NCBI GenBank assembly: GCA_023078555.1
Contig: CM041203.1
Span: 5,974,538 to 6,038,537 of the forward strand
DNA: 64,000 bases
From: Ulva prolifera
Lineage: Eukaryota > Chlorophyta > Ulvophyceae > Ulvales > Ulvaceae
Reading direction: 5' to 3'
Positions 20,787 to 30,648 of this stretch are shown in pieces (the stretch's first letter is position 1; the number at the start of each line of letters is the position of its first letter). The notes beneath the pieces are model-generated. The model saw only the letters and a program-made list of their open reading frames with translations. It did no database searches and was not told the origin of the DNA. The translations under genes and the position numbers were made by a program.

Positions 20787-22199
20787 ATGGGCAGCCAAAT
20801 CCGCAGTGCCAAATACATTGTTACTGCACTGTGCCGGCATTGTGACGGCTTGTTCACGAGAAGATGTGCTAGAGACGTAAGCATGAACCTGCTGTCAGCG
20901 GGGTCTACACGGTCTGACGTTCAGACCTGCCCTCATACTGCCCAGCTCCTCGCTTACGTTCCCATTCTTCTCGCAACAATATGTTGCAATGCAGCGTGCG
21001 CGTGTGGAGCACCTGTCGCTGCGGCATTTCGGGCGGTCGAAGCCCGACCTACGCAAAGCCGGGGCCCCGGACTGACCCAGGCCGAGCAGGAGGCAGCACT
21101 TTCCGGCGCTGTGCGCGGCCACATTGCCGATGAGCGTGCGCTGCTGCGCGGCGCCCGCACCGTGGCGAACATCGACCGGGCGCACCGAGAGTTCAGCGAC
21201 TTTCTGCTACGTTGGCGCACCAACGCCGTCGGCCAATGCGCCACATGCACGCACGAGCTGGTGTTGGTCTACCTCCGCAATGCCGTGTCTCAACGCACCG
21301 TTCGGGACGGTGCCGAGCTCACCGCCTCCACGTTGAGGCAGCTAGTGTCGAACCTCAGCATGTGCTTCTGCAAGATCGGCCGCAGCGAAACATGGGATGA
21401 GTTAGACCGCAGAGGGAATCCCGCTGCAAGCAGCCTGGTGCGCAACCACGTTGAGATGGCCGAGCGGCGCCAGCACGCGAACGGCGTGTGCGAGCGCAGC
21501 GCTGTGCCGGTGACCCTAGGAGTTGTGGGACAGTTGTTGCGCCATTTAGACGCCTGCGAGACCGCAGCGGGCGCGCAGCCTTCTGTCCTGGAACAGTTGC
21601 GTTGTGCCCGAGACGCTGCTTTATTAGCTCTGCTGTGGCACAGCGGCCGGCGCGGTGCGGATCTGTTGCGGCTGGGCTGGCACCATGTGTACGCACAGGG
21701 CACTCGTCCCGTGGACAGTGCCCCGATTCTCAGTTATTGGCGGGAGGGGTTCGGCGCAGCGGAGCTGCCGAGCGGCATACTGCTCACCCTTGACGAGCTG
21801 AAGAATGCGAAGCGGCTTCGACCCCTATCCGTAGAGGTGACCAAAGAGCCTATCGCTACGGCAAAGTTATTTGTGGTCAGGCGCTTACAGCATTTGCTCT
21901 ATCTGCAGCGTCGCCACAGCAAGCCCGAGGGGCAGACCGTTTTCTGTAGTTATGCAACCGTCAATCCGCCGCGAACAGCTCTGACCACATCCGGATTCGC
22001 TAACCGTTTTGACCGCTTTGCTACCGCTGCTCTGCCCAGCTCGGGGCCCCAGGTGTACATTGTGCATGGACTGCACCGCGGTCACATGCAGCATGAGCGA
22101 GAGGCTGGCGGCTCTGTGCCGGACATCATGCAGCTAGCTGGGTTGAGCACTGAATCTGTAGCCCACATGTATTTGGATCCGGGACGTCATCTAGCTTAG
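20787..22199 (+). CDS. Tyrosine recombinase (YR) of DIRS-like element
   Basis: An ATG at 20787 gives 470 residues; the recognisable domain starts near residue 90 (LTQAEQEAALSGAVRGHIAD), so a later ATG (for example 20883) is possible. It would catalyse site-specific integration of a circular DNA intermediate. Box I is HSGRRGADLLRL, with Arg289 as the expected catalytic Arg. Box II is VHGLHRGHMQHEREAG: His427 is present, but the expected HxxR arginine (residue 430) is His, with Arg431 next to it. The nucleophile is Tyr462 in AHMYLDPGRH near the C-terminus, as usual for the family. The H/W position before it is Leu (LAGLST). The ORF has no stop or frameshift, unlike its partner RT. Recombinase identity is well supported; whether it is active is doubtful. 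Confidence 0.8.
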   Translation: MGSQIRSAKYIVTALCRHCDGLFTRRCARDVSMNLLSAGSTRSDVQTCPHTAQLLAYVPILLATICCNAACACGAPVAAAFRAVEARPTQSRGPGLTQAEQEAALSGAVRGHIADERALLRGARTVANIDRAHREFSDFLLRWRTNAVGQCATCTHELVLVYLRNAVSQRTVRDGAELTASTLRQLVSNLSMCFCKIGRSETWDELDRRGNPAASSLVRNHVEMAERRQHANGVCERSAVPVTLGVVGQLLRHLDACETAAGAQPSVLEQLRCARDAALLALLWHSGRRGADLLRLGWHHVYAQGTRPVDSAPILSYWREGFGAAELPSGILLTLDELKNAKRLRPLSVEVTKEPIATAKLFVVRRLQHLLYLQRRHSKPEGQTVFCSYATVNPPRTALTTSGFANRFDRFATAALPSSGPQVYIVHGLHRGHMQHEREAGGSVPDIMQLAGLSTESVAHMYLDPGRHLA

Positions 22200-22329
22200 C
22201 AGGGCTGCGGTGGTAAGGATGTGCTCACCCTGCTCTCTTGCAGAATATGCAGTCGCCCAGGCCAGGGGCCATGCAGTGCTTATGTGTATAGTGTGTGTCA
22301 ATTGTAATCAACCTACATCCTTACACCCA

Positions 22330-24533
22330 TTAGGCCCCAGGCCATCGGACGTGGACTGCCTGCATGGGCACCTTCCATCCACCCACAGCGGTCTGCGCCG
22401 GCACTCGGCTAGTAGGCTGAACCATCACACTGTGTGGTCCCGTCAGCTGCTTTTGGTGCACGATCGGCAATCTGTGCAGCAATGTGGTGACCTCCGCCGA
22501 CACTCGCCACGGCAGTACCACTATCGCCCGCGCGCGCTTTGTTTCCACTTTCCGCAGCACATTCAACAGCATAGACACCGGCGGGAACAGCCACAACAGC
22601 GGATGTCCAGGTTTGTGCTGACCAGCCCGGTGGGGCCACGCATCCCATGTCTGCGCCATGCCGTCCACCGCAACACACCGCCCATCGTACATGTCACTGA
22701 AATACACGTCACACATGTGCGCCTGCGCACTGGCCAAGCAATCGACGTCCGGCGTTCCCATTTTGGCAAACAGTTGCTCCTGTGCCATGCGCTTTGAGAA
22801 GCGCCAGTCTGTTTTATCCTCCCATCTCGACAACGCATCCACGACACGCAGCGCTGCATGCTCTCGCGGCACCCACACAAACGACAGATCGACGCCAGCC
22901 TGCCATGCTCGCGCGTGCAGCCCACAAACCTCCACAAAAAATCTCGCCCACCCCCCGCACACGCACGCAGCACGTGTACGCCGCCTGCGAATCTGTCCGT
23001 ATCTGGACCTGCTGGCCCCTTTTCAGCTTGCCACCTGCAGCCAATCCTTGCATGGCTACTCTGAAGCCCCGAACCTCCCGCAGCGTGCTAGACAGTCCGG
23101 CCCGTATTTCCTCTGCACTCATGTCCGCTACCATGGCCCACTCTTGCTGCCCGGACAAGAACTCCCCGAACGCCGTCTCGCTGGCATCACCCGCCAATAC
23201 TAGACGGTTGGCTGCACTCGCAGGCATTTTGATTGCCAAAGCAGCGTCTGCATTCAACTCTAGCATGGATGCGGCCGCCTGCATCGGCCTCCCATGCAAC
23301 TGCTCGAGGTGTGCGCTCATAAACTGCAGGGCTGCGATATCCTGTCCGTCCACATTCCTAACACCTTCCCCCCCCAGGCGCAGCAATCGCCCCAGCAGGG
23401 GGCCAACTTCAGCGCTGGCGTGCACGACGCTATCAAGCCTAGAGCCGATTGCAATATTGTCCCATCGTGATGCTCACCTAGTTGCTCCGCCATCCTACGC
23501 AACCGCGCTAGCTTCCGCTCAGGTACTCTCAATTCACTGCGGCTCCCGTCAACAATCAAACCCAGAAACTGTTGCTGCCGCGTTGGCCACAACTTACACT
23601 TGGCTGTAGCATGCACAAATCCCAGGGCAGCCTCCGCCCACACTGTTGCACCAGCGGCTATAGCAGCTCCGTTCCGCGTGCGATGCACTGTTTCTGCATC
23701 ATCCACCAACGCCGTCAGCGCATGCCCCTATGACCTAGTCCACTCCTGAGCGCACTGCATGACCAGCGTCAACACATACGGGGCTTGCGAGAGCCCGAAC
23801 GGCAGGCAGCAAAACACATAACATTGACTGTCCATCTGGAACCCCAATAGCGGCCACATATGAGCCGCCAGGGGAACATGGTGATAGCCCGCTTTCAGGT
23901 CCCACGTGGCCATAAATGCGTTCGGCTAGCCCGATTGCACTCAGTCTCCTAATGTTTCGAACGAAAACGGCATGTATGCGAGCCACGGATTCACATTCCG
24001 CGCATCCAAGATCAATCGCGGCTTACCCTCAGCGTGCCTGGCCACCGCCAGCGCCAGTACCACTGGTGGGCGACACTTTCGAAATGGCCACAGAAGCACA
24101 GATCCCCTACGAACATTCGCCCTTATTTCCTGGCGTGCAAAGCATTCGTCCTCTCCCGCTTCCAGCCTATTCGAAAACACCACAGGCGGCGGCTCGGCCC
24201 GTGCCAGCATCATGTTCATCTCTCCATTGCGCAACCCTGCCTGCCTCAACGCAGACCTCACATCATTCACACGCTTGTCATGTCTCGGTTCCGCACACTT
24301 TCCAGCTCCTTGAGGGTCACAAAACCAGGGAATCCCGTGACCCAGCACAACACATCTCGCCAGTGCGCAGGCCTGCCCAGGGCTGCGTGCACAGCCCCCC
24401 ACACCCGAATATACCGACAGTTGGCCCCCACATATGCTACTCTCCGGGCGCATTCCGCGCTGTAGTGCAGCCGCGTACGCATGCTCTGTGCCCACTGCGT
24501 CCGGCAGACCCTAACGGCCCGCTTCAAACACAT
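22330..24533 (-). pseudogene. RT/RNase H polyprotein of DIRS-like element, broken
   Basis: Reading on -, an N-terminal extension is followed by RT motifs: GKPRLILDARNVN (24.0 kb), DLKAGYHHVPL (motif A, 23.9 kb), LPFGLSQAPYVLT (motif B) and LVDD (motif C, 23,709-23,698; the usual first residue is Tyr). RNase H follows: LVLAGDASETAFG, then LREVRGF, RTDSQAAY and DALSRWED. The C-terminal region typical of DIRS-type RNase H proteins comes last (GTPDVDCLASAQ; YFSDMYDG; LLWLFPPVSMLLNVL). Breaks: in-frame TGA at 23941-23943, TAG at 23926-23928, TAG at 23728-23730, and frame changes near 24,270-24,300, 23,430-23,450 and 22,955-22,990; the last is beside a C-run. It reverse-transcribed element RNA when intact. 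Some breaks might be sequencing errors, but three point-type stops argue for true decay. Confidence 0.8.
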
Positions 24534-24828
24534 CTACCATCACCTGCAGCCATAGGCCCACGTCGGCCGCCTCCGCACTCCAGCCGCTCTGCACGCCGGT
24601 CGCTTCCCAGTCCCGCGGTGACGGGGAGAACGGTGGAGCCGTAGTGATACACCTGTTGCGATCCGCGCGATCGACACGCACTGCTCAGCCCGGCTCCAGC
24701 TCGTAATCGGCTGCTGCGGCCACCTGATCACCGGCGAAGGAATGTGACTCCAGCTTGGAATGCTGCGTTCTCCGGGGAGCAGTCGCCGTTGCACGGCCTG
24801 TATTTTGCAGCGCTTTCTCGTGCGGTCA

Positions 24829-25128
24829 GCAGGGGCAGCAGCGAGCAGCAGGGTCAGCAGCAGGTCAGCAGCGGGTCAGCAGCAGGTCAGCAGCAGCGTC
24901 AGCAGCAGGGTCAGCAGCAGGTCAGCAGCAGCGTCAGCAGCAGGGTCAGCAGCGGGTCAGCAGCAGGGTCAGCAGCAGGGTCAGCAGCAGGGTCAGCAGC
25001 AGGATCAGCAGCAGGGTCAGCAGCAGGGTCAGCAGCAGGGTCAGCAGCAGGGTCAGCAGCAGGTTCAGCAGAAGGTTCAGCAGCAGGGTCAGCAGAAGGT
25101 CAGCAGCAGGGTCAGCAGCGGGTCAGTA
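24829..25128 (+). repeat. CAG-rich 12-bp minisatellite (GGGTCAGCAGCA)
   Basis: About 300 bp of tandem GGGTCAGCAGCA with small variants (GGTCAGCAGC, GGATCAGCAG, AGGTTCAGCA). The 12-bp period keeps frames open, giving Gln- or Ser-rich reading on + (SAAGSAAG or QQGQQQGQ), so ORFs over it are not evidence of a gene. It starts about 300 bp beyond the RT end of the retroelement. Confidence 0.92.
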
Positions 25129-25140
25129 ACGGGTCTGTGG

Positions 25141-25639
25141 GCTCTGTTTTACTGTGGCCTTTTTGTCTGTGCCCGTCCCACACGCTGTGGCACTGGGCGC
25201 TCAGGAGCTGGCGGCACCTGGCTGTGGCACATAAAGTCTCTGCTGGGAGCAGTTCGGGCAGGCCGGTCTCCAATACTGTCGTACGCCTGAGGCCTGGGAC
25301 ATTCCCTGAGATCAATGACTGGGATTACGCCGGCGCTGTGGGACTCGCGAGGCAGTCAATCGCCAAAGGAATGCAGAGTCCAAGCTGCTACAAGTGCGCG
25401 CACCCCGTCTGCCGTGTGTTTCCATGCCTGTGAGTGTCTGCTCATGAGTGATCACTAGATTGCTGCGACTATTGTCTGTACGATGTGTCCCAACTTGTTA
25501 TGAAATACCCTGTGGCCACTTCGGTGTATCTTTCTTTGGGTGCAAATCTGGTACTTGTGCAGTGCCGAGCTCATCCACATACCCTTCGGATGCGAATCTT
25601 TTATTGTGTATGTCTATTTCCGTTCACTGTACCACAGCA
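25141..25639. other. Unique spacer between two CAG-rich repeat blocks
   Basis: About 500 bp separate the compact minisatellite from its decayed continuation. One + frame stays open past the repeat to about 25,433, but it only extends the repeat frame and shows no motif. I see no gene. Confidence 0.4.
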
Positions 25640-25945
25640 GCAGGTTAGCGGAGATCCAGCAGCGAAGCAGCAGTGGGTCAGCAGAAGGTTAGCAGTGGAG
25701 CAGCAGCAGGTCAGTAGCCGTTGACAGCGGGTCGGCAGTGGGTCAGCAACAGGGCAGCAGCAGGTCAGCAACTAGTTGACAACGAATCAGAAATGGGTCA
25801 GCAGCAGGTCAGCAACTTTGACAGCGAGTCAGCAGTATCTCTAGAGATACGTCAGCAGCAGGTCAGCGGGACGGCAACAGGGTAGCTTGCAGGTCAGCGG
25901 GACGGCAACAGGGTAGCTTGCAGGTCAGCGGCGGGCCAGGAACAG
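25640..25945 (+). repeat. Decayed GGTCAGCAGCAG-type repeat block
   Basis: Imperfect GGTCAGCA/GGTTAGCA words recur at irregular 10-20 bp spacing, resembling the compact array at 24.83-25.13 kb but much more diverged. It includes an exact 31-bp duplication (25866-25896 and 25897-25927, each starting GCGGGACGGCAACAGG) and a 16-bp perfect palindrome at 25835-25850. Confidence 0.75.
25835..25850. other. 16-bp perfect palindrome GTATCTCTAGAGATAC
   Basis: The 16 bases equal their own reverse complement. They interrupt the decayed CAG-type repeat. This could be a protein-binding dyad or a scar of an insertion; nothing else supports either. Confidence 0.7.
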
Positions 25946-26255
25946 GCAGCAGTACAGTGGTGAGGTGATGTTTCGTTAAGGTGAGGCGATGTGTGCGGGT
26001 GCATTGATTGTGGGTTAGCAGAGGGCGAGCAGCAGGTCCGCGACAGGCAGCAGCAGAGCTGCAGGCAGCGTGGTGTGCAGCCGTCCGCCAGGAGCGCTCA
26101 CAACGCACATGAGTGGACTGTCTGCGTTGCACCGAATATGTCCCGATGCGTTTGTCACTGTCGGCAGCGGTGAGCAGGAAATGAGTGGAAAAAGAGCGCG
26201 GCGCACCACTGCCGGCTTCTCGGGGCATGAGGAGTCACATCTTGGATGCTCTTCC

Positions 26256-26715
26256 CTACTCGGAACGGCTTTTCCCGCGACGAGTTGGTCTCCGGCGTAC
26301 GCGGCTCGTCGGGAGTCGCAGCGGGTTGGTCAATGACTTCCAACTCTCAGATGACCAGCTGCCCTGGCTACTGCTGAGCCTCTCCTCATCTTTCTCCTCG
26401 TCAAATTTGCGCCAGCGCTGTGTCGGGTTCGTAGGCCCTCTGCTCCGAGTCCATCAGAGCGAGGTCGTCCACGTCGCTCCCAGCTATCTCGGAACCAGCA
26501 GAAGCTAGCAGCACCAGCGTGACCGGAATGGTGCGTACGAGCCCACTGAAGGGGATCCGTGCCAGTCTGACGTCTTTCGCTGTCGTCGCTTTGTACTGGT
26601 CGACGCGAACCGGCTCGAAAGCAATGAGCGCGCTGTGTGCATCAATCGACAGCTGTGGCACGATGAATGTATGTGTCTCCAGCTTCGCGGCGCTAGGTAG
26701 GCGTGGGTCCAGCAT
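26256..26715 (-). CDS. Hypothetical acidic protein, probably one frameshift
   Basis: An ATG at 26713-26715 (in-frame TGA nine bases upstream) opens 104 residues ending at a TGA near 26,401. The composition is protein-like: ETHTFIVPQLSIDAHSAL, then RIPFSGLVRTIPVTLVLLAS, then an acidic run (GSDVDDLALMDSEQ). Just before the stop, another frame continues smoothly as RWRKFDEEKDEERLSSSQG and a basic tail (RVRRRPTRRGKSRSE) to a TAG at 26256-26258. This suggests one gene with a one-base frame change near 26,410. I do not recognise the family. The acidic-then-basic low-complexity end would suit a nuclear protein, but that is a guess. Confidence 0.3.
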
Positions 26716-27461
26716 CCTCGATCAGTGTCTGCGATCCTATTTGAACTGTTGACAGCCGTCAACTCTTGTATCAATGAGAATACGGCGTGCCTGTACAGCA
26801 AGTCAGCCCAGCATTGTGCAGGCTGTTCGCTACTTGTCTGTTCCATGTTCAGCACGCTGTCTGCGCTTTCTTGCTGGTTCGTTTCTCGTGCAGCGAGCCG
26901 CTGTTCGTCTGCCCCTGTCACCACCTCAGCAATCTGTCGCAGCTCATTCTTTTGCTTTGCATCATTACAGTGAAGACGCTGCATTGCAGACGCTGCATTG
27001 AACGTTCACTCCCATAGTGTGCAGTGCAACCTCGCATGGAGGTCGACTGATGCACTCAGCCCCACGGCGGTAGCTCTGCTGATATCGGCAGAAAGATAGT
27101 CCCGAGTGGCAAGTAGTGCAAACAAACATGCAGCGCACCCGCTTGAATCCACATGAAGCGTTCAAAGCCAGCAGACGCGTGACGTCCAGAGTGCCTGCAG
27201 CATGCATGCGATGGAATCGTCATCGGGGATGCTGCAGTGAGCGGCCTTACATATCTCAGCAGGCGAGGGCTCCGTGCGGTGTCGACTCTATACTCTGCCC
27301 ACCCTCACTTGGATTCTGCACACATTGGAAAGTTCCCACTGGCAACGCCGGTGCAGTCTGCTTACGGCATGCAGTGTTTCCGCTAGTCATCGTGCTGCTA
27401 GTTCAAGCTTGACCAGCTGGAGAGACCGTGTCCGGCTATTCCACTTCGCAGCCTGTCTACA
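26716..27461. other. Stretch without a recognisable gene
   Basis: Short overlapping open frames on both strands, no family motif and no repeats seen. It could hold introns or the 5' flank of either neighbouring ORF. Confidence 0.4.
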
Positions 27462-27788
27462 ATGATTTCACTCGATCAACTTTCACTCCGGCTGCGTCGA
27501 TCTGCGGATGGATCTGTGTTCGTGTCCCCGACACAAGCGCTAGCTATCCCAATCTGGTGTGCCCGTCGATGCGAGGTGATTGAAGACATTGCAAGAATAC
27601 AGCACGGCCCAGATGTAGATCTTCCACTCCCACCGTCCTTGTCTGAGGCGTGGCTGGCACGCGCTCACCAGCGGACGGTTGTTGTCAACTCGGCCCGCAC
27701 AGGGCTTACTCTGGACGACCACACGGTCACAATGGGGGTGGGAAGCGTGTCTGTAGCTATTCCCACTGAGCGCGACATTATTCAGTGA
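27462..27788 (+). CDS. Hypothetical 108-residue ORF, possibly SKP1/BTB-like
   Basis: Opens with ATG at 27462 and ends with TGA at 27786-27788. It reads MISLDQLSLRLRRSADGSVF, then CARRCEVIEDIARI, then DVDLPLPPSLSEAWLARAHQ. The order (strand, SADG turn, strand, helix, acidic DVDLPLP turn, helix) resembles the SKP1/BTB N-terminal fold, where a '(D)IPLPNV' turn leads into the next helix. If correct it would be a ubiquitin-ligase adaptor piece. Beyond the stop another frame (27,810-27,930) reads NLRVFARLSAYLLHEVRRES and may be a following exon. A loosely similar piece lies at 12.42-12.76 kb. The assignment is tentative; the ORF itself looks more coding-like than its surroundings. Confidence 0.33.
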   Translation: MISLDQLSLRLRRSADGSVFVSPTQALAIPIWCARRCEVIEDIARIQHGPDVDLPLPPSLSEAWLARAHQRTVVVNSARTGLTLDDHTVTMGVGSVSVAIPTERDIIQ

Positions 27789-29296
27789 AGCATGGGTCGA
27801 CACAGCCGTTCAGGTTCGCTCAATTAACCTGCGCGTCTTCGCGCGACTGTCTGCCTATTTGCTTCACGAAGTACGACGCGAAAGCTGCGATACAAAAAAT
27901 GTTTCCGCATGTTGCGTGGAGGCACGGGATCACTGACAATTGCTCGCGATGCGTCCCGTGGCCGCTCGTTGTGGATGCGCTCGCAGTCCAGACACAAGAC
28001 CGATTCTGGAAACGGGGATTCGAGTTTGCAGTGTCTGTATCTGCGTATGTTTAGCTAAGGGGCATGGGAGGCAGTACACACATTCATGTGCATCGTTCTT
28101 TCCCTTGCTGAGACAACATGCACCATCAGAGTCAACCATGCCTACATCAACGTACTTGAGCAGACCTTTTCTTGAATAAAATGGTCAGTGAGGATCAGGT
28201 ACTACTTGTATGTGCATAAAAGCTCCAGACATATCTGGAAATACCGATGAGTTGTCAGGTGGGGTGGTGTTCAGGCTTCCTCCGGGACTCAGCAACAGCG
28301 ACAGTACTCCCCCGGGCTCTCCTGCCAGCAGTCCTGGGCCGTCAGGCTGACCTTCGACGGCCTCCGAAAGAAGCGGATTGTGCACAGGCTTCCCGAGTGC
28401 GTCCTGCTACCCCTTGCTGAGTGTCTGCCCAGTTCCTTACACACTGGCCAACAGGCAGCTTGGGTTTGCTGTGTCGATGTTCATGCGCATGTGTTGCACA
28501 CTGTTGCCGCGGTGTCACCTGTATCGCCTGCGTTACATCAACAAACCAGTGAACAGTTGTCTCGCCATGGCATGATTGTCAGACCCAACCACCTCTAACA
28601 CGTGTTCACCTACTTAGGAAACTAGCGCACACAGAACATGCATCAAAGGCGATCATCCCCATTTGTACAGGTTGCGCCTATCTGTGGTGAGCAACCTCTC
28701 TTGACAGTGTCATGTGTGCAGATCGCTCATGCTGTCCCCCCGCAGTGTCTGCCCGCCGCCTGCCTGACAGCCTCACCCACCAGAGGATCATGCGGCTGCT
28801 GCCTGCCACTTTCCAGGCCAGTATCCTATGAGCCTGCAGCAGCAATGAAGGCGCCACCTCGATCAGCATACGACCACTGCAGCGCTGCATGGAAACTTGC
28901 GCACCGCACCAAGCTAAGAAGCAAGCAGGGATCCCTTCCGGGTACTTTTCGGAGCACCCGATCGGCGACCATGCCGCTTCTGGCACATGAGGCCCAGACT
29001 GCAACTCTATGCTGTCCCAGCTCATCACTGTGTTGGTGCCCGAGTCACGCTACAGCCATGAGCACATCCGGGACACATGCGACATCGCCCAGCAACTGGC
29101 ACCTGCAACAAGCTCTCTCGAGAGCGTCTTGAAGCCTTCGCCGAGCCATCACAGCGATTGTCAGCCCGAGCGAGGCGTTCAGCAGGAGCTCGCCGCAATG
29201 CGCCTCTGTGTGACCTGACACACCCCAGCAACTGCGACCGAGGTGCTGCGCCCTGCCGCAACAGCGTCGTTTGAGCAGCAAACCATGTCGACTTGA
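27789..29296. other. Stretch without a confident gene
   Basis: Apart from the possible continuation of the 27,462 ORF (to about 27,930), no motif is recognised. An AATAAA occurs at about 28,175 but no gene ends convincingly before it. I see no repeats. Confidence 0.4.
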
Positions 29297-29541
29297 GGGC
29301 TGCGGCCGAGGCGGCCGCCCCGCTACGGCTGGTGATGAGCCTCGAGGCGCTGAATTCGTGGAGCATCTTCAAATGGGGAGGGGGCAGGAGCTGCTGCCTG
29401 CCCTGGGCGCGCTGCCATGCCTCCACCGCCTGTGACTGCCTGAGACCTCCTGAGACCTCTGGCACCAGGCACCCTGGTGACACTGCGGACGTGGCTGCTG
29501 AGCCGCTGCTGGCTGGCCTCAGGTACATGAAGATCGACTGA
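29297..29541 (+). pseudogene. Second copy of LRR-protein 3' end
   Basis: This DNA is a diverged paralogue of 19,800-20,041. Shared features in order: a 'GCxGAGGxGGCCGCCC' start; GAGGCGCTGAAT; a purine-rich GGGGAGGGGGC or GGGCCGGGGGGC segment; GGTGACAC near the end; then GAGCCGCTG, GGCCTCA and a final 'MxxD' codon set before TGA. The middle here is frame-broken and deleted relative to the first copy, so the LRR pattern survives only as SLEALNSWSIF and AEPLLAGLRYMKID. No upstream LRR units are visible, so this is a partial, non-functional duplicate. Confidence 0.6.
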
Positions 29542-30645
29542 GCGAAAGTGTGGGCCAGCCTTGGACCGTGTGCTGTGTGCCATCGCCAGTCGTCCAGACC
29601 ATTGCATGAAGGAGACACCAGAGTGTCTTTGCTTGCTATCTGTGCATGTCCGAGCCCATGTGTCCACGAGTCCATTGTCTGCAGGGCTCCGCGAGACAGG
29701 ATCTCGGTGCCTGAGGAGCGCAAGACGTGGTGTGCGTGCTGCGCTGCGTGGCGTGCCGGGCGGCCTGCTGGGTGGCCGCCAGGAGAACTTCCATGCGCTG
29801 GACGACCTCGGATCTCCACCGCCAGCGCGTGCTGGACACCGGCAATGACCTGGGCCAGTCCTACCTCAAGTGTTCTGCAGTGGCAATGCCGACTGCGCTG
29901 ACACATGCGCAGATAATCTGACCGTACAGGTGCGGGCTGTCATCTCCGGCTGCTAAGTGTGCCCTGACTGATCGTTTCGCAACGTGACTTCCAATTCAAA
30001 AGCATGTCTTGCATGCCAATCGCCAAATCTGCCCACTTTAGGCAACGCGGTATGCATGTCAAGTTGAGCAGCATTCTGAGGACACCCGCAGCCAATCGTT
30101 TGAGACAATGACTCAGCTCGGCTAACCCAGCGACCCACATCATGCATGCGACGCATGAGTACGTCGTGTCGATGTGAAGGCGCTGCGTACTGCCTGGAAC
30201 ATGCCTGGACAGTACACATTTTTCGGCGTGCGCTTTGTTGACGGGAGAAGGTTCACCCAGGTGACACAGCTGCTGTCTTACGCACACTACATGTGCACAC
30301 TGAAAACTGCATGTGATTCATGTTGCGTTCGTGTCGGTGACTTGCTGCCCATGGGCTACCAGGGAGGGTCTCCCACGATTTCCTCATGCCACATTGCATT
30401 GTATGACCATCGTGCGACCCTGCCATCTGGACTGAAGGCAAGGCTACATGTTCTCGGGCGAGTTGTCATGTGGCGGAGGAAGAAAGGGCACTGCATTGTT
30501 TCAGCAAGGCCGCGAACTCCGTGAGATTCCGCCGAAGTGTCCTTAGCACAGTGGATCTCTGGCGATGCAGCGAATGATACTGTCGCGCAACACTATGTCG
30601 GGGTGCAGCGCTGGGCTTGGCCGTGGGGCCCAATCTTAGATTGAT
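29542..30645. other. Stretch without a confident gene
   Basis: A + frame from 30,174 to 30,524 is open and has plausible composition (GQYTFFGVRFVDGRRFTQVT; ARLHVLGRVVMWRRKK), but I recognise no family and its opening codon is an ordinary ATG without support. Nothing else is seen. Confidence 0.35.
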
Positions 30646-30648
30646 TTG

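Larger units (their letters stand above)
20787..24533. mobile_element. DIRS-group retroelement, Kangaroo-like arrangement
   Basis: This is a tyrosine-recombinase retroelement: YR on + (20787-22199) and RT/RNase H on - (24533-22330), stop to stop with about 130 bp between. DIRS-group elements integrate with a tyrosine recombinase rather than a DDE integrase. From memory, the Kangaroo element of Volvox is the known case in which YR is inverted relative to RT, so this arrangement points to that lineage and to an algal host. The YR ORF is intact while the RT/RH ORF carries at least six lesions. The boundaries given are only the outer ends of the recognisable coding; termini, split direct repeats and a gag-like ORF were not identified. 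A CAG-rich minisatellite begins about 300 bp outside the RT end and may lie within or beside the element. Confidence 0.75.

Noticed and set aside
24829..25128. Long terminal repeat or transposon end
   Set aside because: It is a simple 12-bp tandem repeat with no counterpart at the other side of the element.
24744..25433. Gln/Ser-rich ORFs over the CAG minisatellite
   Set aside because: Three + frames are open at once because the repeat is 12 bp; there is no unique domain on either side.
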